Positions 1 to 10,555 of a stretch of DNA of 64,000 bases are shown here, piece after piece. The translations under genes were made by a program, and so were the position numbers. The number at the start of each line of letters is the position of its first letter. The first letter of the stretch is position 1. This DNA comes from Viridothelium virens (taxonomy: Eukaryota > Ascomycota > Dothideomycetes > Trypetheliales > Trypetheliaceae), in assembly GCA_010094025.1 (NCBI GenBank), contig ML991774.1, positions 684,821 through 748,820 on the forward strand, read 5' to 3'. The notes beneath the pieces were generated by a model that ran no database searches, was not told where the DNA came from, and was given only the letters and a program-made list of their open reading frames with translations.

Positions 1-1
1 T

Positions 2-964
2 GTGGTCCTTCATCTCCGCGCTCTGATCGACGGGCAAGCTCACCATATGGAACACATCGTCAAGAGTCTTGGGAACACTCCTGAGATCTCAGAATATATT
101 GACGAAGAATTTGATGAAGCTGAAGAGGATCAGCAGTCACCTGTTGAATCTCAACCCAGCAAGCCCGAATCCGCCGCCGAGGTCGGCAGAATTAGCGGTG
201 TTCCCGGCGTCTCAGACAAGTCGCGGCCCTCATCACGCACATCCACGACCGATGGCAAGCATCTCGACGGTGAAGACGTATCTCCCGACATGGAGACCCG
301 CCTCCTGTCCAGTCCTGAGACGCGTAATCGCCTCGTCCGCCTCTCCATGACCGACGTTGCAGACCGCCATCTCCGTGACAAGACCGAGTCCATCGCCTAC
401 ATTATCCGAAATATCAGCGAACAGTGTGCCGCCGCTGTTGAGGGCCTTCAGCTCGCCCAACGCGCTGACTCCATGGCTGAAAACGATGGCGCTCCCTCTC
501 CAACTTCTCCCTCTTCTGCTACAGGCAAGAAGCACCTCCAAAATCACCGCCGCAACACCCACTCCACCGCCACGACCTCCGCTAATGGCTCTGAAGCCGG
601 CGACGACAGCCACCTCTCGACGACTGGCAGTGAATCCGGTCGTGAAGGGAACCGACGCGCCTCCTCGATCCCGCCTACACCGGATCTTGTGCATAATCGC
701 AGCAGCACGAGCATGAGCATCGCTAGTGCGAGCACTGCGCCGGATAATCGGTACAGCACACAGACATGGCGCAACGAGGAAGTGCCAGATGTGCCAACGC
801 GGATCGTCGAGGGCAGCGAGGATCTTGGTGCACTGCCCAGGAGTGTAAGTGGAGAGATGGAGCCGGAAGAAGTGAGCGCAGAGCTAGACTCCGGCAGGAA
901 ATTTGCTCCCGGAGTGGTTCCGGCTGCGAGGGCTGGGGCCCAGCGGACCGCTGAGGCGCAGTGA
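2..964 (+). CDS. C-terminal part of an unrecognised fungal protein (5' partial)
   Basis: The reading frame is open from the left edge and ends with TGA at 962-964, so only the last 320 or so residues are present. I do not recognise the family. It starts with a possible helical stretch (HLRALIDGQAHHMEHIVKSL), followed by an acidic patch, a long Ser/Thr/Pro-rich region, a predicted helical block near residues 95-155 (ending SEQCAAAVEGLQLAQ) and a low-complexity Ser-rich tail. Vezatin/Inp2-like proteins were considered because of the helical block plus disordered tail, but no diagnostic motif is visible. The stop is followed by 991 bp with no gene before the convergent Mch1 gene. Codons are C-ending-rich around 160-560 and more G-rich toward the stop. 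Confidence 0.7.
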   Translation: MVLHLRALIDGQAHHMEHIVKSLGNTPEISEYIDEEFDEAEEDQQSPVESQPSKPESAAEVGRISGVPGVSDKSRPSSRTSTTDGKHLDGEDVSPDMETRLLSSPETRNRLVRLSMTDVADRHLRDKTESIAYIIRNISEQCAAAVEGLQLAQRADSMAENDGAPSPTSPSSATGKKHLQNHRRNTHSTATTSANGSEAGDDSHLSTTGSESGREGNRRASSIPPTPDLVHNRSSTSMSIASASTAPDNRYSTQTWRNEEVPDVPTRIVEGSEDLGALPRSVSGEMEPEEVSAELDSGRKFAPGVVPAARAGAQRTAEAQ

Positions 965-1955
965 GGAATGGAATAGCATAAACGTGGTGTTTCTACGGCA
1001 AAGGGTTATCGAGTGTTGTCCTTGACTGATATCATTCTATGTTTACATGATCTTGGACTTGGCTTGGAGTCGGTGGAATTGTGGATTTCCGATTTTACTT
1101 GCAGGCTATATTATCCAATTTTGTGCATGAATACTTGGTGTGGAAGTTTCAGGATATATTCTTGGTCTTTATGGGGGCGACTATTTTACAGAGAACATCT
1201 CGATCCTATTTCGACGGCCGTCTACTCGATAGCGCAAATGCTGGGTTGAGCAGAGTTGGGTTAAACACAGAACCTCAGAAAACAAATCAATTTCTCCATA
1301 CCGCATTACTTGACCAAACCATTCGACTGTGATAAAGTTTGATCGCGTGGCCAAGTTACCTTACCATAGCCTACTTGACGCTCTCCACAATCAAATGCCG
1401 AGCCATGTTGATTATCCACGTAATCGGGCATGCGTACATATGTACGGGGTGTGTACTCGGTGCATACTTAGGGTTTCTCGGTCTGGGGAGGATCAAACGC
1501 TTTCCGTCACTCCCCAGCGGAGTCTGGACGAAAACGTCTCGAAGTCCTTCATTTTAAGACGAACATGCAATCGAGACCGGCGTAGCTGGAGCCTGGAACC
1601 CTGCAATTAAGATCGACTTCTTAAGGTATCAACATGACCATATAATTAATCCCATCAGAATCTGTCCACGGTGGCCGGGCCGTAACGTAGTTTTTTAGGC
1701 CCCGAGGCAAGCCGGGATACGAGATGCAGGCATCATGACTTGCCTTTGATGGTGAAACTGCATCTTCACCATCCCCGCTCCTGCAGGAACGGACATTTTC
1801 CTACTTCAGGTGTTGACAGCGGGCTGGTGCTGCTTCTCTACCCCGAATCGCGAAAACTTTAACGCATGGAGAATTATACGCTTCATCGGAGATGCACGAT
1901 ACTAGTACGAACCTTATTATTTGATTGAATATCGGAGAATGATTCTTTGTTTACA
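965..1955. other. Intergenic region, convergent 3' flanks
   Basis: This lies between the stop of the first gene (+) and the stop of Mch1 (-). Only short, unconserved open frames are seen. I see no RNA gene, repeat or promoter signal that I can support. Confidence 0.6.
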
Positions 1956-4094
1956 TCACACAGGCACGCCTCGCCTATACCAGCCCCCTGGCCCCCGCCA
2001 CGCCCAGAGCCAGAGTCCGCACGCGACCCAGACGCTAACGGCCATGCACCAGAACGTCACGGCGTAGCATTCCTTGCCATAGCACATCTGCTCCCCATCT
2101 TCCGCTGCAGCGCCCGCCCCCATCAAGATAATACCTCTCCCAGCTCCCACTCCCATCCCACCCGCATGACTTAAACCCCACTCCGCCCCTCCCCCTCCCT
2201 CCTCTCCTCTTCCTACTCCTCCCCCACCCCTCCCCGCATACCCCTGATACACCCCCGCAAACACCGCGCCCCACACCGCCGCGCCGACGGCCGGCACCAT
2301 CGCCACAACCCCCCAATTCGTCCCGAAGTTCTCGACGCCCCACACCGCGGAGATGAGGATGGGGACGAGGCTGAACACCGCGCCGTACCCGGCGCCGATG
2401 AGCCCGGATACCAGCCAGAAGCGGTCGGCGTGCTGCTGGATGGCGCCGCTGGCGAGGAGGCACTGGCCGAGGGAGAGCAGGAGCGAGAAGGCGAGGAGGA
2501 AGGCGACGCGGGAGAGGGTGGGGCGGTGGCGGCGAAAGCGACGAAGGCGTTGAAGGGGTAGCTGGTACCACGGTTGGGGGTCGGGGTCTGGGGAGGGGAT
2601 GGGGGGGATGTTGAGGGAGTCGATGGAGGTGGAGAGGGAGGTCGGGTTGTGCTGCTGGGGGGTGCGATGATGATTCTGTTGCTGGTGTGGGTTGGGATTG
2701 GTGGGAGACGGGGAGGACGAGGAGGGCGCGAGGAGGTCGGAGAGGGTGCCGGTGAGGATGCGGGCGATGGTGGAGGTGACGGCGACGATGGAGACGTGCG
2801 TTGCGGCGGAGGTGGGGATGGCGGAGGGAGGAGTGGCGGGTGGGTAGAGGGTCGGGATGATGGAGCCGAGGTTGTTGATGAAGGCTTCGCCGGGGCCGGT
2901 GACGAGGAAAAAGCCTGCGGCGAGCCACCACATGGTGTGGTCGGTGAGGAAGCGGCGGGTTTCTTCGTTGAGGAGCCAGGTCTTCTTGCGCTGCTCTTCC
3001 AGGGCGCGCTGTTTGCGGGCGGACGCTTCGGCTTGGAGGAGCGCGGTTTCTTCGTCTGAGAGGCGGCGGTCGTTCATGGTGCCGTAGCCGTTTTCGATAG
3101 CGGCTCGTTGGAAGAAGTCACTTTCTTCAAGTAAACCGCTCCTTTCGAGCTCGCTGACGGCCTCGTCAATCATCTCGCCCTCGTCTACGATTCGAAGCAT
3201 GACGCCTCCTATTAAACCTGCCCCCAGTAGGGTGCAGCCAAGGAAAAGGAAAAAGCGATATACGTCGACATCTCCTTTACTCCCATCTGCGTTCGTCTCA
3301 TATAGTAGTTTTTCGCCCACCTGGCTCTGCCACAGTCCACTGAGTCCAAATGCCGCAATAGGCATTGCCAAGGCAAAGCCCTTGTGTTTTCCTCTTCCAA
3401 AATTCTTCGCACAGGTAGTCACAGCAGATAGGTACATGCTACTGGTTCCCATACCAACAGCAACAAACGCCAGTACCATGACTCCAAAAGGCCAACCATG
3501 CCCGCCTCCTGCTCCCGCATCTGGCGGAGGCCCACTTTTGTATGAGAATGCAGCGAGGAGGTATCCAAGTCCAAAGAGAAATCCAGCTACGATCGATGAG
3601 GGTGACGGGCCGTATCGATCACAGAGAAGACCAAAGAGAGGAACAGGGAGATACATGGCAAGCTCCGCGGTAATAGAGATGATGTTGACTCGGTATTGTG
3701 AATAGCGGAGGTGGGTCTGAAAGAGATGACCGTACAGCGAGTAAGCTGTTATCGAGCCAGCACATAGACTAGACAGGAAGTCAGCTTGCCTCATTAAAAT
3801 GCAACGGATCGTATGATAAATGACACTCTCGTTTGAACAGTGCTTTCGCAGAACATACCATTCTATGATTGCCCAGATAAAGCTCCCCCACCGTATGACT
3901 TCTCTGCGCATCCATTTCCTGTCCCGGGCCTGTATACCCTCGGCGACATGCTCAAAGAAGCTGCCAGCATAGCTGTTATCTCGGCTGTTACTATTGGAGC
4001 TTTCCGCGCTATCATCTTGACTGAGGAGAGGTCTTGAGGAGTCAGGCCTGGTACGAAAATCGCGCTTGTCTATGGAGGGTTCTCGAGATGGCAT
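1956..4094 (-). CDS. MCH1: Mch1-type major facilitator transporter
   Basis: This is a probable membrane transporter of the monocarboxylate-porter-like Mch1 family (MFS); the fungal substrate is not established. Two exons: 4094-3859 and 3768-1956, with a 90-bp intron (3769-3858, GTATGT...CTGAC...TAG). Splicing gives 682 residues. The join reads SFIWAIIE/CLCAGSITAYSLYG, the family's first transmembrane segment. Other hallmarks are ELAMYLPVPLFGLLCDRYGP and SAVTTCAKNFGRGKHKGFAL, a central acidic cytosolic loop (DEGEMIDEAVSELERSGLLEE in outline), and a second set of hydrophobic segments from residue 350 or so. The loop between halves carries a low-complexity Pro/Asn/His insert. The 3' third is strikingly GC-rich. 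The ATG at 4094 precedes a Ser-rich cytosolic N-terminus typical of the family. Confidence 0.88.
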   Translation of the reverse strand: MPSREPSIDKRDFRTRPDSSRPLLSQDDSAESSNSNSRDNSYAGSFFEHVAEGIQARDRKWMRREVIRWGSFIWAIIEWYVLRKHCSNESVIYHTIRCILMRQADFLSSLCAGSITAYSLYGHLFQTHLRYSQYRVNIISITAELAMYLPVPLFGLLCDRYGPSPSSIVAGFLFGLGYLLAAFSYKSGPPPDAGAGGGHGWPFGVMVLAFVAVGMGTSSMYLSAVTTCAKNFGRGKHKGFALAMPIAAFGLSGLWQSQVGEKLLYETNADGSKGDVDVYRFFLFLGCTLLGAGLIGGVMLRIVDEGEMIDEAVSELERSGLLEESDFFQRAAIENGYGTMNDRRLSDEETALLQAEASARKQRALEEQRKKTWLLNEETRRFLTDHTMWWLAAGFFLVTGPGEAFINNLGSIIPTLYPPATPPSAIPTSAATHVSIVAVTSTIARILTGTLSDLLAPSSSSPSPTNPNPHQQQNHHRTPQQHNPTSLSTSIDSLNIPPIPSPDPDPQPWYQLPLQRLRRFRRHRPTLSRVAFLLAFSLLLSLGQCLLASGAIQQHADRFWLVSGLIGAGYGAVFSLVPILISAVWGVENFGTNWGVVAMVPAVGAAVWGAVFAGVYQGYAGRGGGGVGRGEEGGGGAEWGLSHAGGMGVGAGRGIILMGAGAAAEDGEQMCYGKECYAVTFWCMAVSVWVACGLWLWAWRGPGGWYRRGVPV

Positions 4095-4781
4095 TGCTAA
4101 GGCTGCAAGATGTTCAGCTGGCGCTGGGGGTATCTAATATAGAACAGTGAAAAATAACATATAACCAAATGCTGAAAATACAGGAAAAATGAAGGATCAA
4201 ATTCAAGGAAATGCTCGTAAGGTCATGATGGGAGAATGCAGGCAGGTAATCATGTAGCAGGTGATGAAGGTTGGGCGTGACGCGAATGAATGAGAGCATG
4301 ACGCCCAAGTGCTCGCACGGTCCCAGGGGAGATTGAGATGTCCTCCGGCGCTTAAGAATCGTTAGATGCCAACGCACAGCGCTTAAATCTATAGGACTAG
4401 TGAATGAGTCTGAAGACTTGGTGACCACATCATTTTCTACCTCGTCAACTACCGGTGTATGTACATTCTGCGAATAGCCGGCCAAAATTCTGAACCCACG
4501 TAGAGAAAACCAAGCCCCAACACCTTGCTTCCCAGGTATCAGTGCAGCAGTAAACACAGGGAAAAGACAAAGCCGCCGAATATAAATGGGAAGCGATGCA
4601 TCTCTGCAAAGCTCGGTATCAAATGACTCCAAACAATGCCGAGAAAAGAAAATGCCGCCCGCTGATTTGAACCGCAGTATCGCCATGCGACAAAACGCAT
4701 ACAGGAATAATCTTCCAAAAAGGTAAATCGCATTCACCTACCTCTCAAGCTTCACGGCTGCGTAGCTTAGGAATCCTCCAC
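4095..4781. other. Intergenic region upstream of MCH1, downstream of KCS1
   Basis: This presumably holds the Mch1 promoter and 5' leader and the Kcs1 3' end. A 207-codon minus-strand open frame (4114-4737) has no recognisable protein features and is not called. Confidence 0.6.
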
Positions 4782-7700
4782 TCAATCGCTGACATCCCCA
4801 GTATTGTCCATCACCGCTTCGCTCCACCCTTCCCTCGTCGTCCCATGACTCACGTTGCCCTCTTCGACTGCGCCGCCAACCCCTTCGCCCCTGACCACAA
4901 ACCGCTGGTCCTGAACATCCTTAAAGATCTGCTGAAAGTACATCCGCAACGACCTCAGTCCGCGAAGGTAGCCCTTATCGATGCCCCAGCGGTCGCGCGG
5001 TGGACACTTCGCATGCTCGGCCCGGCGATCCTCCGCGGTGATGCAGTTCGCAAAGTCGACGATCTTCAGCATGATCGAAGACGGCTTCTGCGGCACCCCA
5101 GCCTTCGCATCCTCCTCCCCATCGGCACTCGCCGCACGTTCGAGCGACGCACGTCGGCTACTGAACGACGCCGCGGTGGCGGGGGCAGCAGCAGCAGTAG
5201 CAGCGACGCCGTCCTCGTCGCCGCGGTCATACAGCATCAGCAGACTGCTCGCATAGAAGCGATAGCCCGGCAGCTTCTTGATGATACTCTCCAGCCGCTC
5301 GATCTCCTCCAGGACGCGCGGGATGTGGCGGCGCGCCTCTCGAAAGCCGATGCCGTCGAAGAAGAAGCGCCTGAGTGCGTCTTGGAAGTCGCCACCTGCG
5401 CGCAGGTCGCGCCCGAAGTACTTGTCCTCGAAGACGTAGCTCTGCGTCCGGACGTTCCAGACCTGCATGCCGCAGACGCGTACGCCGAGTTGCTTGGACG
5501 TCGTCATTTGGCACTTGCGCCGTTGCGACCGCTGCTTCTTCTCGTCGGCGTCGACGCCGTATTGCCGGGTACCCATTTTCAGGTCGAGCACGCAGGGGCG
5601 CAGCATCCCTGCCGTGAGGTCCTCGAGGAGGATGAAGTGCTGCACGCGACTGTCCGGTCGGACCTGTGCCTGCTCAGGGTTCAAGGGGAGTTGGAGTAAT
5701 GCCTTCATATCCTCGAGATCAGGTTCAGGGGGTGGCGTCGGATACGAGGTTTGTTGCATGGACAGCGATTCTGGGGGTTTATCCTGGGCATTTTCTAAGC
5801 TTGGCCCAGTCCGAGTTTTACTAAGGGATAGAGTTTTGCGTAGTGATCTTCCGCCCTCGTCATCCATTGGAAACACTTCGTCTTCGTGATCACCTCCGTA
5901 TCCTTCATCTTCGTGGTATTCCAAGTCACCTCGCTTGTCGGAGTCCACATCGTACAGCTTTTTTCTCAAACCCATGCCAGAATGTCTTCGCCGCGGCATT
6001 CCAGGATTTGCAGCACGGTCTCTTCTACCATTTGCTTCGGCTTCGGCTTTACCTTTAATTTCTGTCATTGTCAATGCCGTCAGAGGCACTAGTGGCTGGC
6101 CACTATCCGAGCGACTGTCTGCCTCTATTGCGGCCTCAAGACTTGGAGTATAAAGATGCGAAACTTCCCTATCGGATAGCGCAAGAGACATGCCAGGAAC
6201 ACCAGTGCTACTTCTTCGGGTGGGACGGTCAGATGACTCAGATCCAGGAACTCGCTCAGGCTCCTCGCGTACTCGTTTCCTGACTGAAACAGAGTGATGG
6301 GGTCGGTGACGGTGATGGTGGATAACGGGCCGGGCAAATACCTCCCTCAAAACTTGTTCTTGCAATCGCCTATTGACTGTAGTAGCACCCCAGCTCGAGT
6401 ACTGTTTGATTGGAGGTCGAGTAGGACTTGAATCATTTGAGTTTCCTTGACTACTCCCACTAGGAAGTACATCAGTGGAGTGCCGAAGTAGCTGTGACCT
6501 ACGAGATCTATCACTACGGCAGGGAGGAGGCGTACGGGAAGCTTGTCGTTGTGGAGAGAGTGGGAAGAGGCTTTCTGGGATAATGTGCCTGTTGTTCTCA
6601 AATATTACTTGTGGCACTTGGGTGTTCTGTTGTTGATGGCTAAAAACACGCGGCTCATCGCCGCTTTGGCTTTTCTTATGTTTGCTGCTCTCCGAAATAA
6701 GAACATCGGTGTCCATTGCCCCTTTGTCTTTCGTGCTAGAAGAATTGACCGCGATGACTTCCTGGTCGTTGACGGGTCCCTGGTTTGATTTCGTTTTCTT
6801 GCGCTCCCGGCGGAAGGTAACATTGAGGACGCCGATATACCTATGTGGGCAGCAAAGTTAGCGAGGACTTGATGGAGAAGCAAAGAAGGAGCAAGGAGAC
6901 CATGAAAGTAAATTGAATTGCGTAAATTTGCAAGACTACGACAATGGTTCTGTACTTACTTTGGTAGAAAGTCGAGCAACTCCGGATGCTGCCGCTCAAT
7001 GGTCTCATAGAAGACATTTTCGCGATTGTTCAGCTGCTTGCACACGGCACGACGAGAAAACCGATAGACCGTGCTATGGCCGCCAACCTGATGGCTGAAG
7101 GGTTTAAGCTCAACAGCACCAAGTGGGACGTTGTCGTGGTCGCGATCTCGACCAGTGCGTTGCTCTGGGGACGCCTTTGGGGTATTTTCTTGATCATCAA
7201 AATTGCTAGACTCGTCGCCTTGAGATACAACGGATTCATCGACCGACTCATAATCAGACTCGGACACGGTGACAGCTCCTTCAGGAGGGCTGATTATTCG
7301 CTTTGCAAGAGTATCAGCACGTGGAAGGGGTGGTTGAAGTTCTCCATGAAGATGATGTCTTTCATGCTGTGACTGCAGCGATATTTCTACTTCATCCAGC
7401 TTCGATGACCGCCGCGTTTGTTGCCAGCCATGAGGAAATCGCTGAGCGGAGGCATCGGTACCATCTCTCGCTGAATCGGTGCCGTCCTTCTGAGACGGTT
7501 CCTGTACTGATGTAGACTCGGGAAGTCCAGGTGTGCGGTGAGGGAAGTAGAGAGCTGACGAAATATGCTCCTTTTCAAATTCGTCCTCTTCCTCCAATGG
7601 CACACGAACATTTCCACTCCGTCTGTTGCCGCTTTTGGCGTCATCTAGGCAGTACTCGTCTGCATGTGCTCGCCTTGCGACCTCGCTTTTCTTCGATCCT

Positions 7701-9082
7701 AATTTGGATCGCTCGGATGCAGTTGTTCCAATGCTGGGAGAGAAAGAAGTGTCCTTACCTGAACCAGAAGTTACGTTGTACTTGTCTCTGATCCTCTCTC
7801 CAAGAGCCTGCGGCATTTCATACCTTGGCTGTCCTGTCAATTTGGCTTCACGGCCTTTGTTCTGCGGAAAGGCTGACGGGTTGACAGGCTCTGGGCGCGA
7901 GCCATGGGTGAATGTATCCCTCGCATGTGTATGCTCGTCTACCCAATCTGACTCATTTCGAGATTCCCTCCTCTCGGATGAAGCACGGAAGACTTGTCGG
8001 CTGGCGCCATGTTTGACAGGACCGAGCTGGCCTCTTAGTAAATCTGCAGCAGCAGTGTCCTGAAATTGCAAAGATATGTCCTGATCCTTTCCTGTGCCGT
8101 CTTTGTCTTGACCAAGCATGTTTGCTTTGGATAGCGTTTTATGTGGCTTAGATTCTCCGTCCGATCCTTGATGCGTGAACAATCCAAGGTAATGGGTGGC
8201 TTTTCGACTTCGAGGATGTACTGCGGGCTCTGCTTTTGGCAGCTTTGCGGCAATGCTTTTTTCCAAATGACCTGTATCTTCGAAGACTGATTCTGGTGGC
8301 GTATAGACTGACCTTCGCCCCGGATGCACAGGCTTTCCTTCACGCCAGGATCTGTATCTCATGCGCTCGTCTTGAGCGGCTAAATCATGAGGCGTATTTG
8401 TTTCATAATCGGGAGATTTTATTTTGGAAGAGGGCGTGTGTGACGATGAAGTGCGGGGCAGGGGGAAGTGTTCATGATTGCGGTGTTCCTCGAATCCTGC
8501 TTGCGAGTTCCCTGTCGGTTTGTAACCTCCTTTTTCAATCAACCAAACATCTTGCAAGGGTACACTGAGTCGTTTGCCTCGGTCGTGTGGCGGGTTACGT
8601 CTGATAGAGGCTTGCTGGTCTGGAGCGGACGAGAGGCGAACGGAAGAAGCATGCTCGTTGTTCAGTGTGTTGTCGGCTGGGTTCCTTACAGGAGAAGCTG
8701 CCATGCTCATCAGGTTGCTCCCTTCACGAACTCTTCCCCCGCGGGGACCAACGGCAGAGGAGGGCTCCAAAACAGTAGGAAAGGTAGGGGGGGAATCGGG
8801 ACTGCTCGCAGGAACGTAGTTGGTCGCGAAAATGCTGTCTCGCTCATTGAGCTGGGGCCGGCCTGAAGCTTCAAGCCGGGAGGAAACGACTACAGCATCG
8901 AAGCTGGGCGCAGTCCTGGACCTGCCAGTCTGGGCAATTGGGCGTATTGTTACCTCCCGCGGACTCGAGCGAGAGGGAGAATTGCGGGCATTTTGAGAGA
9001 GAAGACTGGCGGACCTAGGCTGTTGCCCAGGGCGAGGTTGGGGGATTGAGGTATTTTCGGGAGGAGAGAAAGCTGAGGACAT
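4782..9082 (-). CDS. KCS1: Inositol hexakisphosphate kinase Kcs1
   Basis: It phosphorylates InsP6 (and InsP5) to inositol pyrophosphates, signals used in phosphate homeostasis and stress control. Two exons: 9082-6960 and 6840-4782; the 119-bp intron 6841-6959 (GTAAGT...TAG) joins [10 protein letters not shown] to YIGVLNVTF, a contiguous family block. The product is 1393 residues. The first 650 or so are low-complexity and Ser/Pro/Gln-rich, as is usual in fungal Kcs1. The kinase part starts at [20 protein letters not shown] and has the IPK signature PxxxDxKxG (PCVLDLKMG, about residue 1120), the SSLLxxYD element (ASSLLMLYD, about 1240) and the late IDF-like motif (MLKIVDFAN). It contains an Ala/Ser-rich insert near residues 1245-1270. 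The 3' end is GC-rich. The ATG at 9082 is the first in frame. Confidence 0.95.
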
Positions 9083-10555
9083 GAGTGCGACATTGGGTCT
9101 GAACGGAGCGAGATGAACTGGACCAATTGCTTGCGTGCGTGATCAGAGGGATGGACAGGTTCGACCGTTGCTTCTTCTGTTTCCGATAAGGCTTAGGTTT
9201 GGACCAGGACTTGACACCAAGCCCACATCAGAGGAGCAATTGAAGGTCTGGGACGGGCAGGCCGGGGATGAGTGGAGTGAGCAAGCCGGCCGTAGCAGCA
9301 TCAAGGCATGCACGTTGCTGGATGGATGGGTGGATGGGCAGATTCGAAGTCAAAAACCGTGCGGGAAGCTGCGTGACCGCTACCGTGGTACCTTGCCGGC
9401 CCCTGCACGCCTCGCCCGCTGCACCACGGATCAGGTCTATACTTTCCCCGCAGGTATTTGCCTACTTTACCCTTAACCACGCCCACCTAACTGTTATCTG
9501 ATTTACCGCCTCTTCAATATACCGGCGACGGCTCCTCTGAAACGGGTTCCTGGACCTACCACAGCCTATACTCTCAGACCGTGCCCAACCACGATGCTAA
9601 ACTCATGCACTCGATCGCCGCCGTTTCGCCCACGCCAACGCCAGAGACAGAATGGCGACTCGTCGCTCCTGCCGGATTGCACACAAACAGGTGAGAGATT
9701 TAATTTCATCGAATAATTGCAGATCTCCATCAGAGCGGTCAAGGAAGGCAAACAAGGCATGCCTTTTTTCCAGATGGTATCATCACCAATCAAGCGAGAA
9801 CGTGCGCCTAGAGCCGGCTCTGAAGTGCTTGCCCTTGTAGCGTCTCCAGGATCTGGTTCTTTGCGGGACCCGGCCCATGCCTTCCGTGTCGTCCGTTGCA
9901 CGCATGCTTCCGGCTTGGGAAGCCACAACAGAATGACGCGAGCTCGGTTGTTGACGGTCTATCTAAGCAGCCACGCAGCGTTTAACGCTCTGATTATCCT
10001 GAGCCTCATTCAGTGGTCCAGCTATGTCAAGCTCACGATACTACAACTGCAAAAATTCAGGTCACATTGCAGCAAAGTTACGCATGAATTACGGAGCTGT
10101 AGCTTAAATAGTTCTCGAATTATTAATATCTGACATCTGACAATACTACCAAAGGAATTGATTAACCTCGCAGACCTCGTCTCTCGCCCGAATGGTGCTG
10201 AGCAAATTACTTACCGCATAGGAGAAAGTATGGCGTTACCCTTGGAGTTCTATTTCTTTGGTAAGAGCACATCATATATTCGTCGCCTTATCGGTGAAAC
10301 CGAACTTGGTGTTGTGATCCGGCAAGCCCGTCGTCGAAAATGTTACGGAACGACAATGGAATGCTCGGATTGGCCGAGTTTGGCTATGCTATTGCTCGCT
10401 ACCTTGGAGAGAGTAGTCACGACTGATTGCTTCCTTCCGGACGATCTTGACTAATGACATCAGCTTGATTTGTTTAATATGCCAGTCAAACTCTGTGTAT
10501 CACCACAAAGTGCAAGAAAGAGACCCTAAGCGTGCACCACAGTAATGCTTACCCA
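9083..10555. other. Intergenic region between KCS1 start and RRP5 stop
   Basis: About 1.5 kb on the 5' side of Kcs1. Several open frames of 60-140 codons occur on both strands, but none shows recognisable motifs, a signal peptide or convincing splice-linked extension. No tRNA or repeat was recognised. Confidence 0.55.

Noticed and set aside
4114-4737. 207-codon minus-strand open frame
   Set aside because: No recognisable motif, odd composition, and position in the leader/promoter region of MCH1; likely chance.
10158-10454. 98-codon plus-strand open frame between KCS1 and RRP5
   Set aside because: No signal peptide, no motif and no splice-linked extension; sequence does not look like a protein family.
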